A program made the position numbers and the translations under genes. Shown piece by piece: positions 6,555 to 14,673 of a DNA stretch of 17,284 nt (position 1 is its first letter; the number at the start of each line of letters is the position of its first letter). A model generated the notes under the pieces. The model worked only from the letters and a program-made list of their open reading frames with translations, did not search any database and had not been told where the DNA came from. The DNA lies in assembly GCA_002292015.1 (NCBI GenBank), contig DBBD01000119.1, positions 1-17,284 of the forward strand, in the 5' to 3' direction. The DNA comes from Firmicutes bacterium UBA993 (GTDB lineage Bacteria > Bacillota > Dethiobacteria > DTU022).

Positions 6555-7721
6555 TTAAACGTTCTCTTCCGCTGCTGTCTCCGACAGATCGATCTGTTTT
6601 CGTTTCTGGGCCAGCATGTAATGCATAAAGGCCCCTGCTCCGAAGATCACCGCAGCCAGGTGAACCAGCCAGCCAATGTAGGGAATCTTGAAAATCAGGG
6701 CGAAGACTAAAACACCTATAAGAACCTTCCACACCGGGTGCAGTTCAACACCAAACTTCTCAAAGGCAAGGTCGGCCAAAAAGTAACCGGCAAAAACCCG
6801 GGAGAGGTAAAGTAACACCGGATAAAGAAGCATAGATAGGAAACTGACTGGAATCCCGATTATAGTAACCAGAAGTATCACAGCGGCAATCGGCGTAACG
6901 AAAACGACCAAAGCGCCGGCACCAAGGCTGGGTGTCGGCTTTTCCTTAATCATCACCGCTGATCCTTTTGTAACGGCAGGGAATAGCAGGATCATCAACA
7001 GCGCTACAAAGAGCAGTGAAAGTATGGGTCTCATAAAACTCCAAGCGCTATGCCAGGCAGAAACAGCTGTAACCTCTTTTTTCGGAGGATCGAGCCTGGT
7101 CATGCTTCCGCCGATCACTGCCTGATCGCTAACGGTGGCCTCTTGTTCGGAGGTATAGGTAACCATACCGCTGACCTGGGCGTTGGGCCCGAGAATCAGT
7201 TCGCTTACTACGGCGTCAATGTCTCCACCCACCGGTCCGTCAACAACCAGTCTGCTCATCGAGCTTTTCAGATCGCGTCCGACAGATCCGCTTATGGTTC
7301 CGTTGCTTGCTGCAGCAAAGAGATCCTGCCCCACCGACCCGGAAACCGTTATCGAATTGGCCATGATCATCAGGTCGCGCCCGCTCGAACCGTTGAATAT
7401 GGCACTGTTAGCGCCACCGCGAACGGTACCTGCTACATCACTATCAATCCGAACAGTTTCGGCAAACACCAACAGGCTGCCCCCAATATTACCATCCACC
7501 ACAACCTCACGGCCGAACAAAATTGCATCACCGGTTACAATACCGCTGACCGTGATCAGATCGCCGAAGAGGTAGAGATCATCATCAATCAGCTCGCCGA
7601 CACCGACGGTGAGGTTATCGCCGGCCTCTATTTTAGCCGCCTCTGCCGGCCAGCAGGCCGGCAGGAAGACCAGTATGCACATAAACACAGCGACTACGAT
7701 TCTCCGTTTAAACTTCAGCAT
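6555..7721 (-). CDS. Polymer-forming (bactofilin-like) protein with signal peptide and C-terminal membrane segments
   Basis: The 388-residue product begins with a basic stretch and a hydrophobic segment (about 8-24) followed by AEA-AK, a plausible signal-peptidase site. Residues about 35-210 are a glycine/valine-rich repeat with a rung of roughly 17-20 residues (VSGIVTGD, VDGNIGGS, VSGSVGQD, ISGSVGRD, VDGPVGGD), the pattern of a bactofilin-type beta-solenoid. Residues about 229-370 hold four or five hydrophobic segments. The solenoid would thus lie outside the membrane, unlike classical cytoplasmic bactofilins. A role in envelope structure or a membrane scaffold is inferred; the exact function is unknown. 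The ATG at 7721 follows GGCGGTGAAGAG. The gene appears monocistronic, converging on hydG. Confidence 0.8.
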   Translation of the reverse strand: MLKFKRRIVVAVFMCILVFLPACWPAEAAKIEAGDNLTVGVGELIDDDLYLFGDLITVSGIVTGDAILFGREVVVDGNIGGSLLVFAETVRIDSDVAGTVRGGANSAIFNGSSGRDLMIMANSITVSGSVGQDLFAAASNGTISGSVGRDLKSSMSRLVVDGPVGGDIDAVVSELILGPNAQVSGMVTYTSEQEATVSDQAVIGGSMTRLDPPKKEVTAVSAWHSAWSFMRPILSLLFVALLMILLFPAVTKGSAVMIKEKPTPSLGAGALVVFVTPIAAVILLVTIIGIPVSFLSMLLYPVLLYLSRVFAGYFLADLAFEKFGVELHPVWKVLIGVLVFALIFKIPYIGWLVHLAAVIFGAGAFMHYMLAQKRKQIDLSETAAEENV

Positions 7722-7765
7722 TTCTCTTCACCGCCCGTAATCAGCATGTTATGAAACACCTGACC

Positions 7766-7794
7766 ATATTACAGTTCTCCGGCAGTATTGAAAA
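7766..7794 (-). promoter_or_regulatory. Candidate promoter for the polymer-forming protein
   Basis: Read on the minus strand, TTTTCA (7794-7789) and TAATAT (7771-7766) are 17 bases apart, each matching four of six sigma70 consensus bases, and the -10 lies 45 bases upstream of the start codon. The match is modest. Confidence 0.3.
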
Positions 7795-7811
7795 ACCTTC
7801 AGGAAGACAGG

Positions 7812-8035
7812 TTAAATCCGGGTTAAAAATACCGGGGATTGTGCCTTTATAGATTCTACTGGATTAATGATTGAGAGAAAGAAGGTGATCAGGTCGGGAT
7901 CGAATTGGCTGCTTTTGCCGCGATTGCGTTCTTCCATTGCTTCTTTCAGATAATTGCCAGATTACGCAGACCTCAGTTCGACTTTGCACCAAAAGCACTA
8001 ATGATCGACATAACCAGGTATTCAATTTGAAACAT
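7812..8035 (-). pseudogene. Decayed HD-GYP-like fragment
   Basis: On the minus strand, the frame closing with TAA at 7814-7812 reads YLKEAMEERNRGKSS, then QFDPDLITFFL. An EAI/EAM-EE helix followed by a QFDP-D-L motif is characteristic of the C-terminal end of HD-GYP cyclic-di-GMP phosphodiesterase domains. Just upstream, in a different frame, ATG at 8035 begins MFQIEYLVMSIISAFGAKSN and stops at 7973, resembling the start of such a domain (SxxxAK). The HD and GYP catalytic motifs between these pieces are absent. This looks like an internally deleted, frameshifted relic in a 503-base gap between two live genes. Confidence 0.4.
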
Positions 8036-8224
8036 TTTTTTCCCTTTTTTTGCTCTTAATTTGAGATAAAACTTCTTTTGGCCACTCTCGCTTTAAACCC
8101 CCGGTTGAAAATAGCACAAGCCAACTCAGGGTGTTTATGCAGCTACTTCAGTTACTTTAAGCTCGTATCGATCACTACTGCCTGACCAAAGCAGCCACGC
8201 AAGCGACACACAATATTGTTTATA
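8036..8224. other. AT-rich spacer downstream of the amidohydrolase
   Basis: Short minus-strand frames with protein-like stretches occur here (for example one reading HPELACAIFNRGFKARVAKR, another ending KKREKNVSN), each interrupted and without a ribosome site. They may be more of the same decayed locus as the HD-GYP-like fragment. No terminator with stem and U-tract could be confirmed for the amidohydrolase gene. Confidence 0.25.
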
Positions 8225-9790
8225 TTATACGATCCTGGTCCGGTTTTTTAACCCTTGGATGAAGGCGCCGGCCAGGGCAGTGCCCTTTTCATATTTCACC
8301 CCTTTAATCAACAGCTCCTCTACTTTAAGCCGCCGCAATTCCCGTGGCAACAGCTGAAGCGGGTTACAATTCAGGATAACCATGTTGGCCAGTTTACCCT
8401 TTTCCAGGCTGCCTAGCTCATGTTCATCAAAGGAGTTATAGGCAACATTGTAGGTGAACATCCGCAGCGCTTCCTGAATATTTACTGACTGTTCCGGTGT
8501 GACGTGGTTGCAGGCAGCATAGATCCCCTCGATCGGGTTGGGCTCAAGCACCGGTCCGTCTGAACCGCCGCTTACCATAATTCCTAAATCAATTAACTTT
8601 CTAAGGGGCGTTCCCGTATTGACGCGCTCACCGAGAAGTTTCTCCAGGTAGCAGACCGGTTCCAACGGTGAGATTAGTAACCCGGGCTGCAAGGTAATGC
8701 TGATTCCCAGCTCTGCAATACGTTCCAGAGTCTGCTCCGGAATTAAGCTAGCGTGAATTAGGGTGTGGCGATGATCAATCCGCGGGGTATCTTCCAGGGC
8801 AGCTGCAATGGCCCTAACAGCCTGTGCCACGGCGGCATCACCGATGCAGTGCAACTGCACCTGTAACCCGGCCCGGTTAGCCTCGATTACGAAACTGTTT
8901 ACTTGTTGATCGCTGTAGAACAAAATGCCGTAATTTTGTGGATCATCACTGTACGGTTCCAACAGAGCTGCGTCCTTAGTTCCGAAGCAGCCGTCTAGCG
9001 CACAAGCAAAACAGCCGCCAATGCGCGGCAATTTTCGTTTCAATGCCTTACTGACATCCATTGTCTGAAAGTAAACGCGAAACTCCAGCTGGGAACTTTT
9101 TGCCAGAAAGCGCACCAAGTCGACATCCAAGTCCCGGGGGAAGCCCACTCCTTCAACTGTGTGCATGAGGCCAACCCCATAGCCGGCTAGGGCATCCATG
9201 CCTTTAAGCATAGAGTGGCCCAGCTTAAAAGGCGGTATTTTTGAGGAGATGTAATCGGTTGCCGCCAAAAAAGCCTCGTGGAACAGCTGACCGCTTTCAA
9301 GGTCAAAACCATTCAGCAAGCGAATTTCTTTCGGCATCATGCCGATTGCTGCTGTATTGGCAACCGCGGAGTGACCATCATAGCAAACCAGGTAGATCGG
9401 GCGCTCCTTAGCAGCGCTGTCCAGTTCGGTGCGTGTAATCAGGCGGCCTTCAGCAACCGAGTTTGCTGAATGACCGAAACCAAAGAGAACCTTTGTTTTA
9501 GGATCGCGATTCGCAAATTCCCTAATCAACAGCCCGATGTCAGCCAGTTTCTCCGCTTCTCGCACGTCAAAAGTTGAGTTGAAGAGCGCCCAGCTGGAAA
9601 AATGAATATGCCCATCGCCAAAAGCCGGTAATAAGGCCTTGTCCTTCAGGTCGGTGATTTCCGGCGCAGGGCCGAAAAAGCCAGGCAGTTTATCCCCGAC
9701 AAAGGCGATTCGACCCTCATCTTCCACCAAGTATTTAAAAACCGACCCTTCCTGATCACAAGTTACTATATGGCCCATGTATATTTGCAT
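8225..9790 (-). CDS. YtcJ-like metal-dependent amidohydrolase (amidohydrolase family 3)
   Basis: The 521-residue cytoplasmic protein matches the YtcJ/AepA-type amidohydrolases: a small beta-sandwich at both ends around a TIM barrel. The first metal motif is GHIH (H61, H63); later ligands are likely H314 (LHCIGDAA), H346 (HTLIHAS) and D411 (SGGSDGPV). GDGHIHFSSWA, CYDGHSA (136-142) and EPNPIEGIYAA (416-426) are family stretches, and ANMVIL with LIKGVKY near the end is the usual closing sandwich. The reaction is hydrolysis of an amide or ester bond, but the substrate is unknown for most members. ATG at 9790 is the only start possible before an upstream in-frame stop; the best Shine-Dalgarno, AAGGAG, is about 15 bases away, which is long. 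It diverges from the neighbouring dehydrogenase gene. Confidence 0.9.
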   Translation of the reverse strand: MQIYMGHIVTCDQEGSVFKYLVEDEGRIAFVGDKLPGFFGPAPEITDLKDKALLPAFGDGHIHFSSWALFNSTFDVREAEKLADIGLLIREFANRDPKTKVLFGFGHSANSVAEGRLITRTELDSAAKERPIYLVCYDGHSAVANTAAIGMMPKEIRLLNGFDLESGQLFHEAFLAATDYISSKIPPFKLGHSMLKGMDALAGYGVGLMHTVEGVGFPRDLDVDLVRFLAKSSQLEFRVYFQTMDVSKALKRKLPRIGGCFACALDGCFGTKDAALLEPYSDDPQNYGILFYSDQQVNSFVIEANRAGLQVQLHCIGDAAVAQAVRAIAAALEDTPRIDHRHTLIHASLIPEQTLERIAELGISITLQPGLLISPLEPVCYLEKLLGERVNTGTPLRKLIDLGIMVSGGSDGPVLEPNPIEGIYAACNHVTPEQSVNIQEALRMFTYNVAYNSFDEHELGSLEKGKLANMVILNCNPLQLLPRELRRLKVEELLIKGVKYEKGTALAGAFIQGLKNRTRIV

Positions 9791-9817
9791 AGTTTGCTGC
9801 TCACACTCCTTGTGTTA

Positions 9818-9847
9818 ATTATAGCTGGCCGAATTTCAAGAATCCAA
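9818..9847 (-). promoter_or_regulatory. Promoter for the amidohydrolase gene
   Basis: On the minus strand a perfect -10 box TATAAT (9823-9818) lies 28 bases upstream of the start codon, with TTGGAT (9847-9842) 18 bases further up as a weak -35. The promoter is back-to-back with the dehydrogenase promoter at 9904-9933, so shared control is possible. Confidence 0.55.
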
Positions 9848-9903
9848 AATTTTCAGTGTTTCGACCACTGCTGATAATGTTCGCTAAAAAGTAAAAAAAA
9901 CCT

Positions 9904-9933
9904 TTGACAAACATGATCGGTATCAGATATATT
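9904..9933 (+). promoter_or_regulatory. Sigma70-type promoter for the second dehydrogenase
   Basis: A perfect TTGACA (9904-9909) and TATATT (9928-9933) are 18 bases apart. Transcription would start around 9940, which rules out the upstream in-frame start at 9932 and supports the ATG at 9998. Confidence 0.65.
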
Positions 9934-9997
9934 GTTAAGAAATTTCTTTCCGTCACAGTTAAGACCTGATCATATTTTGGTAAGAGGTGATGATGGG

Positions 9998-11278
9998 ATG
10001 GGCAATCAAGAACCTACGCTACCTGCGTGGCATGTTTTGGAAAACTCATTTGAGATTGTGCAGCAACAGTGTGAATCCTGCGCTATGTTGCTAGCCCTAC
10101 CGGATAATATTTACGAGTTAATCCGTAACCCGATGAGGGAGTTACAGGTGTCGATTCCGGTTAAGATGGACAACGGCAAAATAAAAGTTTTTAAAGGATT
10201 TCGGGTTCAATACAATGACGTTCTAGGGCCAACCAAAGGCGGAATCCGTTTTCACCCCGATGAGACAATTGATACCATCCGAGCCCTGGCTGCCTGGATG
10301 ACCTGGAAATGCTCCCTACTTGAGCTACCGTTGGGAGGCGCTAAGGGCGGCGTAATCTGTAACCCCAGTGAGCTGTCTCAGGGAGAGCTAGAGCGCCTGA
10401 GCCGCGGTTATGTGGAGCGAATCTGGAACTTTATCGGCCCGGATCGCGATATCCCTGCGCCGGATGTATACACCAACCCCCAGATCATGGCCTGGATGAT
10501 GGACGAATATTCAAGGATAGCCGGAAAGAACCAGTTCGGAGTAATTACCGGTAAGCCACTTTATATTGGTGGCTCGGTCGGCCGCAATACTGCAACGGCC
10601 AGGGGTGGAATCTACATTATTGTGGAGGCAGCAAAAACTGCTGGAATGGATTTACATCAATCAACGCTGGCAATCCAAGGCTACGGAAATGCCGGATTCC
10701 ACCTGGCCTATCTGGCCAATGACATATTCGGCTGTAATGTTGTGGCTGTTAGCGATCAACGCGGTGGCATCTATAACAAAAAGGGTCTTGACCCAACTGC
10801 TGTTTTTGAGCATAAAAGAAGAAACGGCTCTGTTGTCGATTACCCCGGTGCCGAGAACATTACAAACAGCGAGCTCCTTACTTTAAACGTCGATATTCTC
10901 TGTCCCAGCGCCCTGGAGAATGTAATTAATAAACATAATGCGGGCATGATTAAAGCTAAGATAATTGCTGAACTGGCCAACGGCCCAACCACGCCTGAAG
11001 CTGATGCGATTTTGTTTGACCGGGGAATCCAGGTGCTGCCCGATTTCCTCTGCAACGCCGGTGGCGTTACCGTTTCTTATTTTGAAATGATCCAAAACTT
11101 TAACATGCTCTACTGGGAAGAAGGCGAAGTATTTGAACGCCTGCGGAAAAAGATGGCTTACGCCTATCATTCAGTGCTGAACGCTTCGGAAAAATACCAT
11201 GTTGACATGCGCAAAGCTGCTTACTCCGTAGCCGTACAACGGATCGCCGACGCTATGGTGCTGCGCGGCTGGGTCTAG
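9998..11278 (+). CDS. Glu/Leu/Phe/Val dehydrogenase (glutamate dehydrogenase family), complete
   Basis: This 426-residue enzyme should interconvert an amino acid (probably glutamate) and its 2-oxo acid plus ammonia with NAD(P). Visible are GPTKGGIRFHP (77-87), MTWKCSL (101-107), the catalytic-lysine loop GGAKGGV (113-119, K116), PAPD (153-156), the Rossmann motif GYGNAG (228-233), ELANGPTTPEAD (325-336) and NAGGVTVSYFE (353-363). I chose ATG 9998 because AGAGGTGATG precedes it and the predicted transcription start lies near 9940. It is a paralogue of the gene at the left edge but shares little codon use with it. Its stop abuts a TGTCA repeat array, and the gene converges on the C69 dipeptidase. 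Confidence 0.95.
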   Translation: MGNQEPTLPAWHVLENSFEIVQQQCESCAMLLALPDNIYELIRNPMRELQVSIPVKMDNGKIKVFKGFRVQYNDVLGPTKGGIRFHPDETIDTIRALAAWMTWKCSLLELPLGGAKGGVICNPSELSQGELERLSRGYVERIWNFIGPDRDIPAPDVYTNPQIMAWMMDEYSRIAGKNQFGVITGKPLYIGGSVGRNTATARGGIYIIVEAAKTAGMDLHQSTLAIQGYGNAGFHLAYLANDIFGCNVVAVSDQRGGIYNKKGLDPTAVFEHKRRNGSVVDYPGAENITNSELLTLNVDILCPSALENVINKHNAGMIKAKIIAELANGPTTPEADAILFDRGIQVLPDFLCNAGGVTVSYFEMIQNFNMLYWEEGEVFERLRKKMAYAYHSVLNASEKYHVDMRKAAYSVAVQRIADAMVLRGWV

Positions 11279-11438
11279 TGTCAGGGCAGTGTCAGGGGCA
11301 TTGTCAGGGGGACGGGGTTGTTGACAACTATTTTTATTGTTTTCTGCCCAGCAGTCATCAATAATAAAGCCGCTAAAATGTCAAGAAGCTAAGCGGTATA
11401 TTGATAAAAGTTGTCAACAACCCCGTCCCCCTGACAAT
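11279..11438. repeat. REP/REPIN-like element: TGTCA array plus 30-bp perfect inverted repeat
   Basis: The arms 11300-11329 and 11409-11438 are exact reverse complements of 30 bp around a 79-base centre. The centre folds further: ATCAATA (11357-11363) with TATTGAT (11399-11405), and CCGCT (11370-11374) with AGCGG (11392-11396), so the whole element is one long imperfect hairpin. Three TGTCAGGG units at 11279, 11290 and 11302 lead into the left arm. The core TTGTCAGGGGGACGGGG recurs at 17265-17281. From memory, repeats of this look accompany REP-associated (Y1-type, IS200-like) transposases in Firmicutes; none is encoded here, so this would be a non-autonomous copy. It lies between two convergent genes and can act as a bidirectional transcription stop. 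Confidence 0.85.
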
Positions 11439-12748
11439 AGTTGGCGGTTTTGCTTCTGCCAATAGTAGCGGAAGTATAAGTTGCCACCAATGCGCGGCGG
11501 TCGGGCTTCTATTTCGACCCTGCTTAATACAGCAGTCAACAGATCTTCCTCGGCCTGAAGAAAACGGTCAACAATGGCAGTCAGTTCTTCTTCTCCGGCA
11601 GTTGCCGGATCGAGGGCTTTCAGCGCAGCGTCCACCTCTGCTTCGACACTGTTCCGTTTAGCCAGGTAACCTTCAAGATCGCTTACGCGGTTTTCAATGA
11701 CCGCCCGGTGAAGCCGCTCACGCTTTTTCCAAAACTCCAGCGCTTCCTGCTGCTGCTCCTCGCCGAAGCTGAAAGTTTCACCAGCAACCAGCCAGTAGGG
11801 CTTATAAAGTGCCAAACAGGGTATTGAGCCACCGGTTAGCAAGTAAGTGGCCCGGGTACGATTAATCTCGGCAATGAAACTGCCGGTAGTCTGATCGCCA
11901 AACAAAAAGCCGCCATGCATGCAGACACTCTTTAATGAATGCCGGCTGAACTGCCTGCCCTCGAGGCCTTCCTCGTGCGAGCGCAGGATAGCGCGCATGG
12001 TTTGCATCGTAATCCTGCCTTTTTCAGCCTTCAGCACGCTGCTGCAGCTGGCATTACGGCTTGCGGAACCGCTAAAACGGGTGATCAGCGGATCACTGTA
12101 GCAGCGGGCAAAATTAAAGTCGGCCTCGCTTTTACACCACTTTTTATCCAGGGCATGCTTAACCAACTCCGGATGGGCCCGATCGAAGTTATTCCCGATG
12201 CTTAAACGATTCGAGATGCTTCTTACATCCTTTACCTTTTCAGCAGCCCAATACTCACCGGCCGTCTCCAGCACCCAGGCTTCCTCCGGATCGGCAATCA
12301 GGAAAGAGTTGTGGTAGAAAAATTTTTTTCCGAACCCGCAGTTGCCACCCTGCCCATAGCGTTCGAGCAGCTCAATCAACAGGTCGAGAGCTTCCACTGC
12401 TGTCTTGCAGCGCTCCAGGGCCAGGCGCAGCATATCCATACCCAGCAGTGCCTCCGGACCTTGCTTCTCGCGGGTAAAAACCGCTTCGTTACCGATGTGC
12501 AGGCCAAACTCATTGCCACCCATCTCTGCCCCCCACATCCAGGAGGGCTTCAACAATAAAACTTCGTATGTCTCATCGACCTGATCTATTTCAATGTAGG
12601 TGCATTTTAGTTTTGAACCGGGAACGTTTTTAAGATGCGGAACCCTAATAGTCAGCAGCGGTTCGTTGGGCTGTCGATCGCTGTTTTTGGCGAAGATTAC
12701 CTTCCCGCTTAGCGTTGTATTGCCGAGCGCAACCATGGTATCGCACAT
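11414..12748 (-). CDS. Peptidase family C69 (secernin/dipeptidase-like) Ntn-hydrolase
   Basis: The product starts MCDTMVALGNTT, then FAKNSDRQPNE (19-29). Cys2 directly after the initiator Met is the expected N-terminal nucleophile of the C69/secernin branch of Ntn hydrolases, which includes dipeptidase A; no longer propeptide is present. GNEFGLHIGNEAVFT, then GNCGFGKKFFYHNSFLIADP and EAWVLETAG are family-like segments. It probably cleaves dipeptides or similar amides in the cytoplasm. The ATG at 12748 follows AGGAGGG by about 6 bases. The 444-residue length fits. The last seven residues (LSGGRGC) and the stop codon are encoded by the right arm of the inverted-repeat element, so insertion appears to have replaced the native C-terminus. 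The residues lost, if any, are unlikely to be catalytic. Confidence 0.88.
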   Translation of the reverse strand: MCDTMVALGNTTLSGKVIFAKNSDRQPNEPLLTIRVPHLKNVPGSKLKCTYIEIDQVDETYEVLLLKPSWMWGAEMGGNEFGLHIGNEAVFTREKQGPEALLGMDMLRLALERCKTAVEALDLLIELLERYGQGGNCGFGKKFFYHNSFLIADPEEAWVLETAGEYWAAEKVKDVRSISNRLSIGNNFDRAHPELVKHALDKKWCKSEADFNFARCYSDPLITRFSGSASRNASCSSVLKAEKGRITMQTMRAILRSHEEGLEGRQFSRHSLKSVCMHGGFLFGDQTTGSFIAEINRTRATYLLTGGSIPCLALYKPYWLVAGETFSFGEEQQQEALEFWKKRERLHRAVIENRVSDLEGYLAKRNSVEAEVDAALKALDPATAGEEELTAIVDRFLQAEEDLLTAVLSRVEIEARPPRIGGNLYFRYYWQKQNRQLLSGGRGC

Positions 12749-12955
12749 AAGAATCCCTCCTGTAAAAAGCTGAAGTAAGAAGATACTCGGCGATTTTATT
12801 CAACAAAACAGCTATACATTCCTGTTAACCTATTAAAAGATAACCTCAACACAAAGCAAACCGATTTTGGCTCAGTTAATCACTCGGCACTCTCACTATT
12901 TACGGCCCAATTCAAAGTATTACTCCGCGAGTTTTTTCGTATCCCACGGCACTTT

Positions 12956-14314
12956 TTAATTGCGCAAGCTGTGAATCGGGGCCGGGATGCGCCCGCCGCG
13001 GTTGACAAAGGCCGCAGCAGAAAACCGGTTTACAGCCATTACCGGGGCACGTCCGAGCAGACCACCGAATTCAACCCGGTCACCTACTTGTTTGCCGGCA
13101 GCGGGGATAATCCGCACCGCTGTTGTCTTGTGGTTAAAAACACCGATTGCCGCCTCATCGGCGATAATCGCCGCAATGGTCTCCACCGAAGTATCGCCGG
13201 GAATAGCGATCATATCGAGACCAACTGAGCAGACAGCGGTCATCGCTTCCAGTTTTTCTATATTTAAAGCCCCGTCGTCAACAGCGGCGATCATCCCGGC
13301 ATCCTCGCTCACCGGAATAAAAGCGCCGGACAGCCCACCCACGTAGGATGAAGCCATCGCCCCGCCCTTCTTTACTGCATCATTCAGCAGGGCTAATGCG
13401 GCTGTCGAGCCGGGAGCGCCGCAGCGCTCAAGCCCCATCTCCTGCAAAATTTCCGCCACGCTATCACCAATAGCGGGGGTCGGGGCCAGCGATACATCAA
13501 CAATGCCAAAGGGCACACCCAGCTTCTTAGCCGCCGCCCGGCCAACCAGCTCACCCATCCTGGTGATCTTGAAAGCCATCTTTTTAATCGTTTCCGAAAG
13601 CTCACCCAGATCAGCGTCACCTACTCTGGAAATAGCGCTTCTGACCACACCGGGACCACTGACACCGGTATTAATCACGCAGTCAGGTTCACCGATACCA
13701 TGGAAAGCCCCGGCCATAAAAGGGTTATCCTCGGGAACGTTAGCGAAAACCACCAGCTTGGCACAGCCAATGCTGTCGCGGCCAGCCGTAAGTTCTGCGG
13801 TCTTTTTAATCACCGCGCCAGTCAGCAAGATGGCATCCATGTTGATCCCCACCCGGGAAGTAGCTACATTGACCGAGGCGCAAACCCGTTCCGTTTCACT
13901 TAAGGCCCGGGGGATCGATTCGATCAACTTGCGGTCACCGCCGGTAAAACCCTTGTGCACCAGGGCAGAGAAACCACCAATAAAGTTAACCCCAACCGCT
14001 TCAGCGGCCCGGTCCAGCGTTTCGGCATAGCAGCAGTAGTCATCGGCAGAACTTGCCTCGGCTACCAGGGCAATCGGAGTAACGGAAATGCGTTTATTAA
14101 CAATCGGCAGACCGTATTCGCGAGATATTTCTTCACCGGCCCGAACCAGGGGTCCGGCCAAACGGGTAACCTTATCATAGATCTTGCGGCAGGCTATCCG
14201 GTGATTGGCATCGCTGCAGTCGCGCAAACTGATCCCCATAGTGATGGTCCTGATATCAAGATTTTCTTCCTGAACCATTTTAATCGTTTCAAGAATTTCC
14301 TCGATGGTCAGCAA
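12956..14314 (-). CDS. UPF0210 / DUF711 (PFL-like) protein
   Basis: The 452-residue protein matches UPF0210 (DUF711), often labelled PFL family for a structural likeness to pyruvate formate-lyase; its biochemical role is unknown. Typical segments are RTITMGISLRDC (22-33), NKRISVTPIALV, NFIGGFSALVHKG, the glycine-rich NTGVSGPGVVRSAI, SLAPTPAIGDSVAEILQEMG and the closing NRGGRIPAPIHSLRN. The start is TTG at 14314-14312: AAGGGGG lies 7 bases before it and no ATG or GTG in this frame has a better site. It begins 12 bases after the UPF0237 stop, so the two are cotranscribed; this pair is conserved in many Firmicutes. It is the last gene of the four-gene minus-strand operon. No clear terminator is visible in the following 207 bases. 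Confidence 0.93.
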   Translation of the reverse strand: MLTIEEILETIKMVQEENLDIRTITMGISLRDCSDANHRIACRKIYDKVTRLAGPLVRAGEEISREYGLPIVNKRISVTPIALVAEASSADDYCCYAETLDRAAEAVGVNFIGGFSALVHKGFTGGDRKLIESIPRALSETERVCASVNVATSRVGINMDAILLTGAVIKKTAELTAGRDSIGCAKLVVFANVPEDNPFMAGAFHGIGEPDCVINTGVSGPGVVRSAISRVGDADLGELSETIKKMAFKITRMGELVGRAAAKKLGVPFGIVDVSLAPTPAIGDSVAEILQEMGLERCGAPGSTAALALLNDAVKKGGAMASSYVGGLSGAFIPVSEDAGMIAAVDDGALNIEKLEAMTAVCSVGLDMIAIPGDTSVETIAAIIADEAAIGVFNHKTTAVRIIPAAGKQVGDRVEFGGLLGRAPVMAVNRFSAAAFVNRGGRIPAPIHSLRN

Positions 14315-14326
14315 GTTTTAGCCCCC

Positions 14327-14626
14327 TTAAATACGGTGCATAAAGTTAAATATATCCTCATGTTGGGTATCGATACGCAGCTTCAGCTCTTCACCCTTTT
14401 GGGCCAGCATATCCTTTAAATCAATCAGGTCTACTTTAGCGCCGGCCATATCGGCCACCAAGACCATTACAAAAAACTCCTGCATAATAGTCTGGCTGAT
14501 ATCGAGGATATTTACGCCCTGCTCGGCCAGAATTGTCGTTACAGCGGCAATAATACCAACCCGGTCAGGCCCGATGACCGTGATCACAACCCGGTTATTA
14601 CCCTTTAAATCTTTTAAACGATTCAT
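14327..14626 (-). CDS. ACT-domain protein, UPF0237 family
   Basis: A 99-residue stand-alone ACT domain: RVVITVIGPDRVGIIAAVTT (about 12-31), then LAEQGVNILDISQTIMQEFFVMVLV, the family signature. ACT domains bind small ligands, often amino acids; the ligand here is unknown. The N-terminus has about ten residues more than usual. ATG 14626 is the only in-frame start nearby; AAAGGA lies 11 bases upstream, and AGAGGG directly abuts the ATG, so translation may be weak. It sits 47 bases after the symporter gene and 12 bases before UPF0210, suggesting it may sense a ligand for UPF0210 or for the transported substrate (inference). Confidence 0.93.
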   Translation of the reverse strand: MNRLKDLKGNNRVVITVIGPDRVGIIAAVTTILAEQGVNILDISQTIMQEFFVMVLVADMAGAKVDLIDLKDMLAQKGEELKLRIDTQHEDIFNFMHRI

Positions 14627-14673
14627 CCCTCTACCATTCCTTTCTACCTGTGAAAAATACTATGCAATGATTA

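Noticed and set aside
7050..7754. 234-codon plus-strand frame opposite the polymer-forming protein
   Set aside because: It is a shadow of the minus-strand repeat-rich gene, with no ribosome site or recognisable family.
9932..9997. Upstream start for the second dehydrogenase, adding 22 residues
   Set aside because: It overlaps the predicted -10 box and precedes the likely transcription start; ATG 9998 has its own ribosome site.
11300..11438. CRISPR array or phage attachment site
   Set aside because: There is one inverted pair plus short direct units, not regularly spaced repeats with unique spacers, and no cas, integrase or tRNA gene is present.
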